From Hyphomonas neptunium ATCC 15444 (GTDB lineage: Bacteria > Pseudomonadota > Alphaproteobacteria > Caulobacterales > Hyphomonadaceae), in NCBI RefSeq assembly GCF_000013025.1, contig NC_008358.1, positions 2,480,001-2,544,000 on the forward strand: a stretch of DNA of 64,000 bases, written 5' to 3'. A model generated the notes under the pieces. The model had not been told where the DNA came from and made no database searches. It saw nothing but the letters and a program-made list of their open reading frames with translations. This document shows, piece after piece, positions 43,138 to 51,660 of the stretch. A program made the translations under genes and the position numbers. Within the stretch, counting starts at the first letter, position 1. Each line of letters begins with the position of its first letter.

Positions 43138-44370
43138 TCAGCCTTCCAATGACACCGCTGGCGTGCGGCCCGAAATCTGGTCCGCTATGACACCGGCGGA
43201 ACCGCAGGACATGGTCCAGCCAAGCGTTCCGTGACCCGTGTTCAGCCAAAGATTCTGATACTTTGTTGCGCCGACAAGCGGCACGCCGTTGGGCGTCATC
43301 GGGCGGTGGCCGCACCAGAGGTTGCGCTCGGTTGAGCTTGTGACGCCGGGAAACAGGCTGAATGCGGAGCATTCCAGTGTCTTGAGGCGTTCGGGGCGTA
43401 GGCTGCGATCAAAACCTGCAAGCTCTGCCATGCCGCCGACGCGGACGCGGTCTCCGAGGCGGGTGATGGCCACTTTGAAGGTTTCATCCAGCAGGGTGGA
43501 CTGAGGCGCACGGGTTTCGTCCGTGATCGGCACAGTCATGGAATACCCCTTCACCGGATAGACCGGCAGGCGCAGGCCGAGGGGCCGGGCAAGACCGGGC
43601 GACCAGCTGCCCGCGGCCAGGACGAAGGCGTCGGCGTCCATGGGCTCTCCGCCAATGCGCGCGCGGACGCGGCCGCCGCTTTCGGAGAGGGCGTCAATTG
43701 TTGTGTTCCAACGGAATTTTACGCCCCGCGCCTCTGCAATGGCGGCGATGGCGTTGGTGAACTTGAAACAGTCGCCGGTTTCATCGCCCGGCAGACGCAG
43801 GCCGCCGATGATGGCATCTTCGGAATGGGCAAGGCCCGGTTCGGCGCGGTGGCAGCCTTCGCGGTCGAGCAGCTGGAAATCGATACCGCCGGATTTGAGT
43901 ACTTCTATGTCGCGGGCGGCGGCGTCATATTGTTTTTGTGTACGGAAGAGTTGCAGGGTTCCGAGGGAGCGGTGGTCGTAGTCTATGCCTTCGGCGGCGC
44001 GCAGTTCCCGGAGCATGTCGCGGCTGTAGGTGGCCAGGCGGACCATCTTTTCCTTGTTGGCGGCGTAGCGCGCGGGCGTGCAGTTGCGCAGCATGGCGAG
44101 ACACCAGGCTACCATGGCGGGGCTGAGCTTGTGGTACTGGATGATCAGCGGGGCGTGTTCCATGAACAGCCATTTCAGCGCCTTCTGGGGCACGTCCGGC
44201 GAGGCCCAGGGCGAGGCGTAGCCAGGCGATATTTCACCGGCATTGGCGAAGCTGGTCTCCAACGCAGGGCCGCTCATGCGGTCTACCACGGTGACGTCAT
44301 GGCCATCGCGCGCGGCATAGTAGGCGGTTGTGATGCCGATGACACCGGCGCCCAGGATGACTACTTTCAT
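43138..44370 (-). CDS. dadA: D-amino-acid dehydrogenase small subunit (DadA-like)
   Basis: A 410-residue FAD enzyme of the DAO superfamily that oxidises D-amino acids, typically D-alanine, to the 2-oxo acid and ammonia, passing electrons to the respiratory chain. The N-terminus MKVVILGAGVIGITTAYYAA is the FAD motif. DadA features include SFANAGEISPGYASPWASP and the C-terminal WCGHRPMTPNGVPLVG with NTGHGTLGWTMSCGS. The ATG at 44370 overlaps the alr stop by ATGA. Together alr and dadA would convert L-alanine to pyruvate. Confidence 0.93.
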   Translation of the reverse strand: MKVVILGAGVIGITTAYYAARDGHDVTVVDRMSGPALETSFANAGEISPGYASPWASPDVPQKALKWLFMEHAPLIIQYHKLSPAMVAWCLAMLRNCTPARYAANKEKMVRLATYSRDMLRELRAAEGIDYDHRSLGTLQLFRTQKQYDAAARDIEVLKSGGIDFQLLDREGCHRAEPGLAHSEDAIIGGLRLPGDETGDCFKFTNAIAAIAEARGVKFRWNTTIDALSESGGRVRARIGGEPMDADAFVLAAGSWSPGLARPLGLRLPVYPVKGYSMTVPITDETRAPQSTLLDETFKVAITRLGDRVRVGGMAELAGFDRSLRPERLKTLECSAFSLFPGVTSSTERNLWCGHRPMTPNGVPLVGATKYQNLWLNTGHGTLGWTMSCGSAGVIADQISGRTPAVSLEG

Positions 44371-45557
44371 GACTGCGCCTCTTCTCCGTGCAAGGACGGG
44401 GGGTTGATATAGCTGCGGGTGAAACGGCGCCCCAGGCTGGTGAGGATTTCGTGGGGGGTGGTGGCGAGTTGGCGGGCGAGATCGTTGACGGACTGGTGCG
44501 GACCGATGAGCTCCACACAGTCTCCGGGGCGGATACTTCCTTCTGGAAGGTTCGTCACGTCCACCATGCAGCTGTCCATGGAGACGCGCCCGAGGATGGG
44601 CAGGCGGTGGCCTGCGAACCAGGTGGCGCCCCCGTTGCTGAGCGCGCGGGGCCAACCGTCTGCGTAGCCAGCGGAAAGCGTAGCGACGCGGAGGGGGCGG
44701 TCCGCAATGTAGTCGAAGCCGTAGCCGACTCCGGCACCCGCTGGAATGTGGCGGAGCTGGATGATCCGCGCTTCTAGAGCGATCGCTGGCTGCATTTTCG
44801 GCACGCCGCCTGCGCCCGGATCGACGCCGTAGAGGACGAGGCCGGGGCGCAGGACGTCGCCGGCTGCCTCCGGAAGGAACATCGCGGCAGCGGAATTGGC
44901 GAGGGAGCGGGGGACCGATGGCAGGCGCGCTGCAAAGTCGGCGAAGCGACGCATCTGATCTGCGTTGGCGGGGGCGCCGGGCGTGTCTGCGCAGGCCATA
45001 TGCGTCATCAGGAGGCAGATGTTTACCTGACCGGCAAAGCTTGGCCAGCCAAGAACGTCGTTAAGTTCACCCTCGCTGAGGCCGAGGCGGGACATGCCGG
45101 TGTCTACCTGGAGCGCGGCGGGAACCGGATGGGCCTTGTTCACCGCCAGCGTGTACCAGGCGCGCGCCTGTTCAGGCGTGTTGAGTACGGGCAATATACC
45201 CGCCTCGGCGCAAAGCGGTTCACTGCCGGGGGCGAGGCCGTTGAGGACGAAGAGGACAGCATCGGGCGGCAGGAGCGGTTTCAGAACCAGCGCTTCGGCG
45301 AGATGGGCAACGAAGAAGTCCCGCGCGCCCTGCCCGGCCAGCATGGGGGCGATCTGCGTGGCATCGAGGCCATAGGCATCGGCCTTCACAACGGCGGCGA
45401 CGCGCGCGGCCGGGTGCATTGCACGCAGACGGCGGTAATTGGCGGCGATGGCGCCCATATCAATTGTCAGCCGGCCGGCCTCATCCGTAGACGGATGCCA
45501 GGTGCTTGTATGCTCAATCTGGAAGTGAGACGCCGGCGCGGCTGCCTCAGTGACCAT
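44367..45557 (-). CDS. alr: Alanine racemase (catabolic, DadX-like context)
   Basis: A 396-residue PLP fold-type III racemase that interconverts L- and D-alanine. The PLP Lys is in AAVVKADAYGLD and the catalytic Tyr in LSAGYADGWPR. Further motifs are GVGYGFDY, TGMSRLGL and RVSMDSCMVDVT. The ATG at 45557 overlaps the aminotransferase stop by 11 bp and is preferred over an upstream start that would run deep into that gene. Coupling to dadA indicates a catabolic rather than cell-wall role. Confidence 0.92.
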   Translation of the reverse strand: MVTEAAAPASHFQIEHTSTWHPSTDEAGRLTIDMGAIAANYRRLRAMHPAARVAAVVKADAYGLDATQIAPMLAGQGARDFFVAHLAEALVLKPLLPPDAVLFVLNGLAPGSEPLCAEAGILPVLNTPEQARAWYTLAVNKAHPVPAALQVDTGMSRLGLSEGELNDVLGWPSFAGQVNICLLMTHMACADTPGAPANADQMRRFADFAARLPSVPRSLANSAAAMFLPEAAGDVLRPGLVLYGVDPGAGGVPKMQPAIALEARIIQLRHIPAGAGVGYGFDYIADRPLRVATLSAGYADGWPRALSNGGATWFAGHRLPILGRVSMDSCMVDVTNLPEGSIRPGDCVELIGPHQSVNDLARQLATTPHEILTSLGRRFTRSYINPPSLHGEEAQS

Positions 45558-46824
45558 CCGTGAGCAGCCCGAGGATGGCCAGTTTTTCGATACGGGGCAG
45601 CGTGCCCGCGTCGCGCACGAATTTGAAGGCGTCGTCAGCGACTTCAATCGTGTGGTCGATGTCCGCCTCGGTCATGGCGGCGCAGATAAACATGTTGTGC
45701 CAGGGGTGGAAGTAGACGCCGCGCTTCATCAGGGCATCGTTCCAGGCGTAGCCTTTGGAATAGCCCGGATCATCTTCGAACATGATGAGCGGCATTTCGG
45801 CCGGGCCGGTCTGGCGCAGGGCGAAGCCGTGACGGTTTGCGGCTTCGTCCAGCCCGGAGCGCAGGCGCTGGCCGAGGGATTGGGTGCGCTCAAGATAGTC
45901 GGTCTCGCGGATGAGGCGCATCGTTTCAAGGCTTGCGGCCATCGGCGCAGCGGAGAACCAGTAGGAGCCGGTCGCATAAATCGTGGCGGCGGCGTTGCGG
46001 GCTTTTTCGGCACCGAGCAAGGCAGAGATGGGATGGCCATTTGCGATGGCCTTGCCCCAGCTGGAGAGATCCGGCTTCACGCCGACGCGCGCCCAGCTGG
46101 AATCGCGGGCCAGGCGGAAACCAGCGCGGACATCATCGACGATCAGCAGCGCGCCGTTCTCATCGCAGAGTTCGCGGGCGCGGCGTGCATATTCCGTTGT
46201 CGGATCTTCCTGATCGACGAAGGTGTCGTGCTTGATGGGCGAGGCGAAGATGGCGGCGAGATCGTCACCGGCCTTGCGGACAGCTTCTTCGAGGCTGGCG
46301 ACGTCGTTATAGGTGTAGAAGACCTGATTGGCGCGGTCGCTTGGCGCGGTGCCGTTTTTCACCGGTGTGCACCAGGGGGCGGCGCCGTGATAGGCGCCCT
46401 TGGCGAGGACGATGGTGTTCTTGCGGGTGAAGTTGCGGGCGACCATCATGGCCATTGTGGTGGCGTCCGTGCCGTTCTTGCAGAACATGGCCCAATCGGC
46501 ATGGGAGACCATCGCGGTCATCTGCTCGGCGAGTTCCACCATGAGGCCGGCAGGGCCGGTCATCGTGTCGCCTTTCTTCAGCTGGTTGATGTAGGCCGCA
46601 TCAATGGTTTCATGGCCATAGCCGAAGAGATTTGGGCCGTAGCCGCACATATAGTCAACGTACCGGTTGCCATCGGCATCCCACAGATAGGCGCCCGAAG
46701 CGCGATCAAAGAACTGGGGATAATCGTCTGGCAGGAGGCGGACGGATTGGTGGCCGTACATGCCGCCGGGAATGACCGCTTCGGCACGATCACGCAAAGC
46801 CTTGTCCACTGAGTTCGTCCACAT
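45547..46824 (-). CDS. Class III aminotransferase (glutamate-1-semialdehyde aminomutase-like)
   Basis: A 425-residue PLP fold-type I enzyme. The Schiff-base Lys is in LSSWGKAIANGHPISALLG, with DDVRAGFRLA upstream and YHGAAPWCTPVKNG in the active-site region. The fold is shared by HemL and omega-transaminases. Its place in front of alr and dadA suggests an amine:pyruvate transaminase whose alanine product is recycled to pyruvate by the two downstream enzymes. HemL itself is less likely in this catabolic context. It is divergent from the PfkB kinase over a strong palindrome. Confidence 0.83.
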   Translation of the reverse strand: MWTNSVDKALRDRAEAVIPGGMYGHQSVRLLPDDYPQFFDRASGAYLWDADGNRYVDYMCGYGPNLFGYGHETIDAAYINQLKKGDTMTGPAGLMVELAEQMTAMVSHADWAMFCKNGTDATTMAMMVARNFTRKNTIVLAKGAYHGAAPWCTPVKNGTAPSDRANQVFYTYNDVASLEEAVRKAGDDLAAIFASPIKHDTFVDQEDPTTEYARRARELCDENGALLIVDDVRAGFRLARDSSWARVGVKPDLSSWGKAIANGHPISALLGAEKARNAAATIYATGSYWFSAAPMAASLETMRLIRETDYLERTQSLGQRLRSGLDEAANRHGFALRQTGPAEMPLIMFEDDPGYSKGYAWNDALMKRGVYFHPWHNMFICAAMTEADIDHTIEVADDAFKFVRDAGTLPRIEKLAILGLLTDGH

Positions 46825-46847
46825 GTTGCCCTCGCCGATTTTGCCGA

Positions 46848-46869
46848 TAAGATAGTTTTGACTATCTTA
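46848..46869. promoter_or_regulatory. Perfect palindrome between divergent aminotransferase and kinase genes
   Basis: TAAGATAGT-tttg-ACTATCTTA is a perfect 9-bp-arm inverted repeat. It lies in the 89-bp gap between the leftward aminotransferase and the rightward kinase. It is well placed to control both arms, probably as a TetR- or GntR-type operator. Confidence 0.75.
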
Positions 46870-46913
46870 CTTAAGACCGATATGGACGCAAGGTAAATTC
46901 GGGAGGGAAAACA

Positions 46914-47861
46914 ATGAAACTTGATCTTCTGTGCGTGGGGCTGACCACGCTGGATGTTGTGGGCCGGCCGATTACGGAAATTCCGCAGAATGAAGGCGGC
47001 CGCCTGATCGAGCAGATCGCCTGCGCGCCGGCGGGCACAGCGGCGGGCGCGGCGTGCGTGGCGGCGCGCCTCGGGCTGAAGGCCGGTGTGGCGGGCGCCA
47101 TTGGCAGCGACCTGACCGGCAAGTTCGTACGCTTCGCGCTGGAAGATGGCGGCGTGGATACCAGCCTTCTTCAGACACTTGAAGGTTATCCCACGTCCAC
47201 GACAATCCTCCCTATTGATCATCAGGGCCGCCGCCCGACGCTGCATGCGCCCGGCGCTGGCTCTGTGCCGCCGCTGACGGACGCGCTGGTGGCGGCGGCA
47301 TCCCATGTGCGCTGCCTGCATTATGCGGCAATTGGCGCGCCGACATTTGATGGCGGGTCGGGCGAAAAACTTCTTGAGGCCGCAAAAGCTGGCGGGGCGG
47401 TGGTGACCTGCGATCTCATCGCGCCGAGACCGGACGCGAAAGAAGAGCTTAAACGCATCCTTTCCCATGTGGACTGGTTTCTGCCGAGCGCAGATGAAGC
47501 GCGGTTTCTGACCGGGATAGACGACCTGCAATCAGCCGCTGATGCCTTCGTTGCGATGGGCGCGAAGAACTGCGTCATCAAGGATGGCGGGCGCGGCGCG
47601 GTTATGGCGGCGGGCAAGCTGCGCGGGCGGGTGGCGGCATTCAAGGTGGATGTGGTGGATACGACGACCTGCGGGGACTCGTTTTGTGCGGGGTTCATCA
47701 CGGCGCATCTCAAAGGTTGGGATGATCTGGACGCGCTGACCTTTGCGGCGGCGACGGCGGCGATGGTGGCCCAGGGGCTGGCGACGTATGGTAAGCTGGA
47801 GAGCTTTGATCAGGTGGAAGCGGCGATGAAAACCCTTCCGATTCAGGAGGCTGGCGCATGA
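46914..47861 (+). CDS. PfkB-family carbohydrate kinase
   Basis: A 315-residue ribokinase-fold kinase. The N-terminal CVGLTTLDVVG and the ATP/anion-hole motif DTTTCGDSFCAGF, with its catalytic Asp, identify the family; the usual GAGD is changed to TCGD. It phosphorylates a hydroxyl of a sugar or sugar-like acid. Its stop overlaps the aldolase start by ATGA, so its product is probably the aldolase substrate, as in ketohexose or polyol routes. GGGAGG lies 8 nt upstream of the ATG. Substrate unknown. Confidence 0.87.
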   Translation: MKLDLLCVGLTTLDVVGRPITEIPQNEGGRLIEQIACAPAGTAAGAACVAARLGLKAGVAGAIGSDLTGKFVRFALEDGGVDTSLLQTLEGYPTSTTILPIDHQGRRPTLHAPGAGSVPPLTDALVAAASHVRCLHYAAIGAPTFDGGSGEKLLEAAKAGGAVVTCDLIAPRPDAKEELKRILSHVDWFLPSADEARFLTGIDDLQSAADAFVAMGAKNCVIKDGGRGAVMAAGKLRGRVAAFKVDVVDTTTCGDSFCAGFITAHLKGWDDLDALTFAAATAAMVAQGLATYGKLESFDQVEAAMKTLPIQEAGA

Positions 47862-48514
47862 TGAGCGAACAGGAAACAAAGCTGCGCGAGCAGGTGGTTG
47901 AGGTGATGGCGGCGATGGATGCGCGCGGCCTGAACCGGGGCACTTCGGGCAATGTGTCGGCGCGGCTGGGCGAGGATATGCTGGTGACGCCGACGGGGGT
48001 TCCGCCCTCGATGCTGGCGCCGGAACATATCGTGCGGATGGCGCCGGATGGGAGCTTTGATCCAGCGGGCATGAAGCCGTCGAGCGAATGGCAGATGCAC
48101 TGGAAACTGTTGCAGCTGCGCCAGGATGTGAACGCCGTGGTGCATTGCCATTCTCGCTTTGCAACGACGCTGGCCTGCGCGAACAAGCCCATCCCTGCCC
48201 TGCATTATATGGTGGCTGTGAGCGGGGGGCCTTCTGTGCCGGTGGCGCCTTATGCGACATTTGGATCTGCTGAGTTGGCCGAGGCCGTTTGCGAGACACT
48301 TTCGGGACAATTCGGGACACTTATGGCCAATCACGGACAAATCGTGGTCGCGCCGAGCCTCAAACAGGCGCTTCTGATCGCCGAGGAGATTGAGGAACAG
48401 GCGGCCATCTATTGGGGCACGTTGGCCATCGGCGGACCGACCCTACTGGCCGATGATGAGATGACGCGCATCGCTGACCGGTTCCGGTCCTATGGGCAGA
48501 AGAAGAAGCCTTGA
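47858..48514 (+). CDS. Class II aldolase/adducin family protein
   Basis: A 218-residue zinc aldolase or epimerase related to L-fuculose-1-phosphate aldolase. The fold motif RGTSGNVSARL binds phosphate. The zinc ligands are in VVHCHSRFAT and LMANHGQIVV. The likely reaction is retro-aldol cleavage of a phosphorylated ketose or hydroxy acid to a three-carbon phosphate and an aldehyde. It is translationally coupled to the PfkB kinase. Codons for SGQFGTLMANHGQI contain a degenerate 10-bp repeat (array E). Confidence 0.87.
   Translation: MMSEQETKLREQVVEVMAAMDARGLNRGTSGNVSARLGEDMLVTPTGVPPSMLAPEHIVRMAPDGSFDPAGMKPSSEWQMHWKLLQLRQDVNAVVHCHSRFATTLACANKPIPALHYMVAVSGGPSVPVAPYATFGSAELAEAVCETLSGQFGTLMANHGQIVVAPSLKQALLIAEEIEEQAAIYWGTLAIGGPTLLADDEMTRIADRFRSYGQKKKP
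48305..48341 (+). repeat. Degenerate 10-bp repeat array E inside the aldolase gene
   Basis: GGACAAT (48305), GGACACT (48315), GGCCAAT (48325) and GGACAAA (48335) occur exactly 10 bp apart within coding sequence and in the same orientation as the gene. Part of the similarity may come from the conserved ANHG codons. Confidence 0.5.
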
Positions 48515-48594
48515 TCCAAGGTGCGGCGGGATTGCGCTTGCGCATACGGTAATGATGGCTACCATTAGTCCAGAGTGATTGATGGGAGCCCCCT

Positions 48595-50133
48595 ATGCTG
48601 GCCTGCTATACTGACCGTCTGAGCCTTCGCCCTGGCGAGACTTTTGCCCTCCATATCAGCGTGGAGAACGGCCCTTGCCGGCTGGAGATCGCGCGCGTTG
48701 GCAAAGGGCGCGAGATTGTTCACACGCAGGACGGGATTGTGGCGGGGCATTATCCCGCGCCGGAGGATGCTGACCGGAATGGCTGTGGCTGGCCGGTGGC
48801 GCTGGAAGTGACGGCGGGCGCGGATTGGCGGACGGGGTATTATGACATCGTGCTGACCGATGCGGCGGGCGAAGCGACCCACCATTTCGTCTGCATCAAG
48901 CCAGCCGCGGGGACTACGGGCTCGAAAGCCGTGCTGGTGCTGGCGACGAACACCTATCATTCCTACAACTGGTGGGGCGGCGCGAACGCCTATTCCAATG
49001 TGACGGGGTTGATGACCGGCAAGGTGCCGTTTGATCAGGCGATGGATGAGGCGATTGGCGTTTCTTCAACGCAGCGGCCGTTCACGCAGATGATCATTGC
49101 GGCGCCGGACGACGCGCCGCGCCTGATCAACATGCGCTCGCGCGGCTTCAAGGAGAAGCCCTGGACGGCGGACCCGGACTGGATGCGCAAGCATCGTATC
49201 TCGCCCTATGATGGCTCGGCGGGTTTCCTCAACAAATGGGAACATGCCTTTGCGGCTTGGACGGAAGAAGAGGGCTACGCCTTCGACTATGTGACTGATT
49301 ATGATCTGGATACGGATGCTGATCTGCTCTCGGCCTATACGTCTGCCTTCTTTGTCGGCCATTCGGAATACTGGTCTGGCAAGCAGCGTGAACAGGTGGA
49401 GCGGTTTGTCGACGGAGGCGGTTATGCGGCGATCCTCTCTGGCAATACCTGCTTCTGGAAGGTGCGCTGGGAGGACGATGGCAAGACGTATGTGTGCCAC
49501 AAATGGAAAGGGTTTGAGGCCGAGGATGTGCCCGATGCCGACGCAACGCATCTGTGGTCTCACCCCGCTTTCAAGGCGCCGGAAGCAGAGATTACCGGGC
49601 TGAGCTTCAACTTTGGCGGCTATCATCGCCTTGGCATGTGTGTGTCGCGCGGGTCTGCCGGCTTTACCGTTTACAATGACAAACACTGGGCGCTGGAAGG
49701 GACAGACCTTTTCTATGGCGACATTCTGGGCGGGGACGTTCCGCTGATCGGCTATGAGAGCGATGGGTGCCAGTTTGAGTTTGGCGCAGACGGCCTGCCC
49801 AAGGCGATCCCGCTGGGCGGGGTTCCGGAGAACCTGGAGATTATCGGGATTGCGCCGGTGACGCTGGGCGAGGATTCCAGCAGCGGCTATGCACCGATGA
49901 TCCCGCCGGAGAAGCTGGATGTGATTGCGCAGGTGATCCATGGCGACGGCTCGCCCGCAATGCAGCAGCGGGTGTTGCGCGGGCATGCGATGCTGGCGAG
50001 TTTCAAGCGCGGCAAGGGCGAGGTGTTCAATACCGGGACGACCGAATGGGCCCATGGCCTGGCCGCGCATGATCCGTTTGTTGAGACCATCACCCGCAAT
50101 GTGATGAAGCGGTTTGGCGTGACGCAGAGCTGA
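48595..50133 (+). CDS. N,N-dimethylformamidase large-subunit-like protein
   Basis: A 512-residue protein resembling the C-terminal domain of the N,N-dimethylformamidase beta subunit. Landmarks are TNTYHSYNWWGGANAYSNV, TDYDLDTDADLL, FVGHSEYWSGKQREQVERFV and the C-terminal FNTGTTEWAHGL. DMFase uses a mononuclear iron held by tyrosines and Glu to hydrolyse formamides and other amides. Here the product is shorter than the about 760-residue DmfA2 and no small-subunit gene is visible, so substrate and subunit makeup differ. GGGAG lies just upstream of the ATG at 48595. A stem-loop separates it from the convergent MFS gene. Amide hydrolysis is inferred. Confidence 0.7.
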   Translation: MLACYTDRLSLRPGETFALHISVENGPCRLEIARVGKGREIVHTQDGIVAGHYPAPEDADRNGCGWPVALEVTAGADWRTGYYDIVLTDAAGEATHHFVCIKPAAGTTGSKAVLVLATNTYHSYNWWGGANAYSNVTGLMTGKVPFDQAMDEAIGVSSTQRPFTQMIIAAPDDAPRLINMRSRGFKEKPWTADPDWMRKHRISPYDGSAGFLNKWEHAFAAWTEEEGYAFDYVTDYDLDTDADLLSAYTSAFFVGHSEYWSGKQREQVERFVDGGGYAAILSGNTCFWKVRWEDDGKTYVCHKWKGFEAEDVPDADATHLWSHPAFKAPEAEITGLSFNFGGYHRLGMCVSRGSAGFTVYNDKHWALEGTDLFYGDILGGDVPLIGYESDGCQFEFGADGLPKAIPLGGVPENLEIIGIAPVTLGEDSSSGYAPMIPPEKLDVIAQVIHGDGSPAMQQRVLRGHAMLASFKRGKGEVFNTGTTEWAHGLAAHDPFVETITRNVMKRFGVTQS

Positions 50134-50165
50134 CGCGCCGTTTCCTCTGCCTACCTACAAATGTT

Positions 50166-50203
50166 GAAAGGCGCGGGAGGGACAGCCCCCGCGCCTTTCT
50201 TTT
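50166..50203. terminator. Bidirectional terminator between DMFase-like and MFS genes
   Basis: GAAAGGCGCGGG (50166-50177) pairs perfectly with CCCGCGCCTTTC (50188-50199) and is followed by TTTT. The two genes converge on it. Confidence 0.88.
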
Positions 50204-50234
50204 GGCCCAAACCGATCTGGGAGGAAACTTTAGA

Positions 50235-51659
50235 TCAATCGGGGGCCAAATCTGGTTCCTTGCCGCCGCCCTTCACGAAGAAGAGGAGGATGAACCCTGC
50301 CGCAAACAGGACGGCGACGGGGATGAAGCCAGCCTGTTGCGAATGGAAGACTGCGGTGAAAATGCCGACGAACATGGGGCCAAGCCAGCTGGTGGAGTTG
50401 CCCGCAAGCGCAGCCAGACCAAAGAACGCGCCCATCTGGGAGGCGGGCGCGAGGCGTGTCAGCAGTGTGCGGCTGGAAGACCAGGCTGCGATCTGGAAGA
50501 CGAAGCCGAGGAAGCCAAAGAAGACAAAGACCAGCTCTGGCAGCGTCGTGAACATCGGCGCGTTCCAGATGGGCTGGGGATCAGCGACCGGCATGAAGAG
50601 GATCTGCGCGGGCGCGGCGCCGATAATGCCGATGAGGCCGATGACGGAGCCTGCGATCTCGATCTGGAAGGCGATCCTGGGTCCGAAGGTTTCGTCCAGC
50701 CAGCCGGCGAGGACGCCGCCGATGAGGCCTGCGACGCAGCCGAGCAGTCCGTAGACCAGCATTTCCGTACCAGCCCAACCCATGACGCCGGCCGCATAGA
50801 CACCGCAGAGGATGAGGAGCACGCCTCCGGCATCCTGCGCCAGCGTGCGCGCGAGGAGGTAGATCATCGCATCGGAATTCTGTTTCCAGTTACGGATGAG
50901 AGAGATGAGCGAGCCGACGCCTGCCCGGACGGAGGAGGCATCTGCCTTGCCACCGGATTTGGCCGCGTCCTTGCTGAAGAGGAACAGCGGGATGGCGCAG
51001 AGAGCAAAAGTGAGCGCGACGAGGATGGGGACCATCCGGTCGGGCTCGCTGTTTTCCTTGGAGAGGCCGAAGAGGGGCTGCTCCGGCAGCATCAGCGCCA
51101 TCAGGATGAAGACGAGCAGGATTATCGAGGTGACGTTGCCGAGGGAGAGGGCGAGGCCCGACGCCATCGGCCGCATGCGCGGGGCCGCCGCATAGGGCAG
51201 CATCGAGGAGAAGAGCACTTCGCCGCAGGAGAGAAGAATTGAGATCAGTCCGAGGATGCCGACGACGACCCAGGGCGAGAGAATCGCCCCGCCCGGCGCC
51301 GCGAACCAGAGCGACATCATCAGGGGAATGACCATCAGCGTGATCAGCGCGAGCCAGGGCTTGCGCGGGCCGATGGTGTCCACCGTTGCGCCGATGACCG
51401 GGGCAATGAAGGCAACCGTCAGACCCGAGATCATGCCCATCTGGGCAATCATCGCCTGCCCTTTTACGCCGTCGCCCACAACCAGAGTTGCGAAATACGG
51501 CGCGAAGAGGAAGCCGTTGACGAGGCCGATATAGGGGTCACGCCCCGCCTGGTAGGTGGCCCATGACCAGGCGGAACGATCGAGCTTTCGCGACCCCGAA
51601 ACGGAACCGGCAGCGGCAAGATCCGCTTCCGGTCCGTCCACTGCCGGCATCAGGCCCAT
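50235..51659 (-). CDS. MFS transporter (UMF1-like)
   Basis: A 474-residue, 11-12-helix major facilitator. The N-terminal YQAGRDPYIGLVNGFLFAPYFAT resembles the UMF1/Atg22-like branch. Helices are interrupted by a long central cytoplasmic loop near residues 240-260. The ATG at 51659 is 1 bp after the TonB receptor stop, so the two share a transcript and probably transport the same compound. Direction of transport is inferred to be import. Confidence 0.85.
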   Translation of the reverse strand: MGLMPAVDGPEADLAAAGSVSGSRKLDRSAWSWATYQAGRDPYIGLVNGFLFAPYFATLVVGDGVKGQAMIAQMGMISGLTVAFIAPVIGATVDTIGPRKPWLALITLMVIPLMMSLWFAAPGGAILSPWVVVGILGLISILLSCGEVLFSSMLPYAAAPRMRPMASGLALSLGNVTSIILLVFILMALMLPEQPLFGLSKENSEPDRMVPILVALTFALCAIPLFLFSKDAAKSGGKADASSVRAGVGSLISLIRNWKQNSDAMIYLLARTLAQDAGGVLLILCGVYAAGVMGWAGTEMLVYGLLGCVAGLIGGVLAGWLDETFGPRIAFQIEIAGSVIGLIGIIGAAPAQILFMPVADPQPIWNAPMFTTLPELVFVFFGFLGFVFQIAAWSSSRTLLTRLAPASQMGAFFGLAALAGNSTSWLGPMFVGIFTAVFHSQQAGFIPVAVLFAAGFILLFFVKGGGKEPDLAPD

Positions 51660-51660
51660 C

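Noticed and set aside
48548-48567. Palindrome-like GGTA...TACC / ATGG-cta-CCAT upstream of the DMFase-like gene
   Set aside because: The arms are only 4 bp and flanking matches alternate, so it does not exceed chance expectation.
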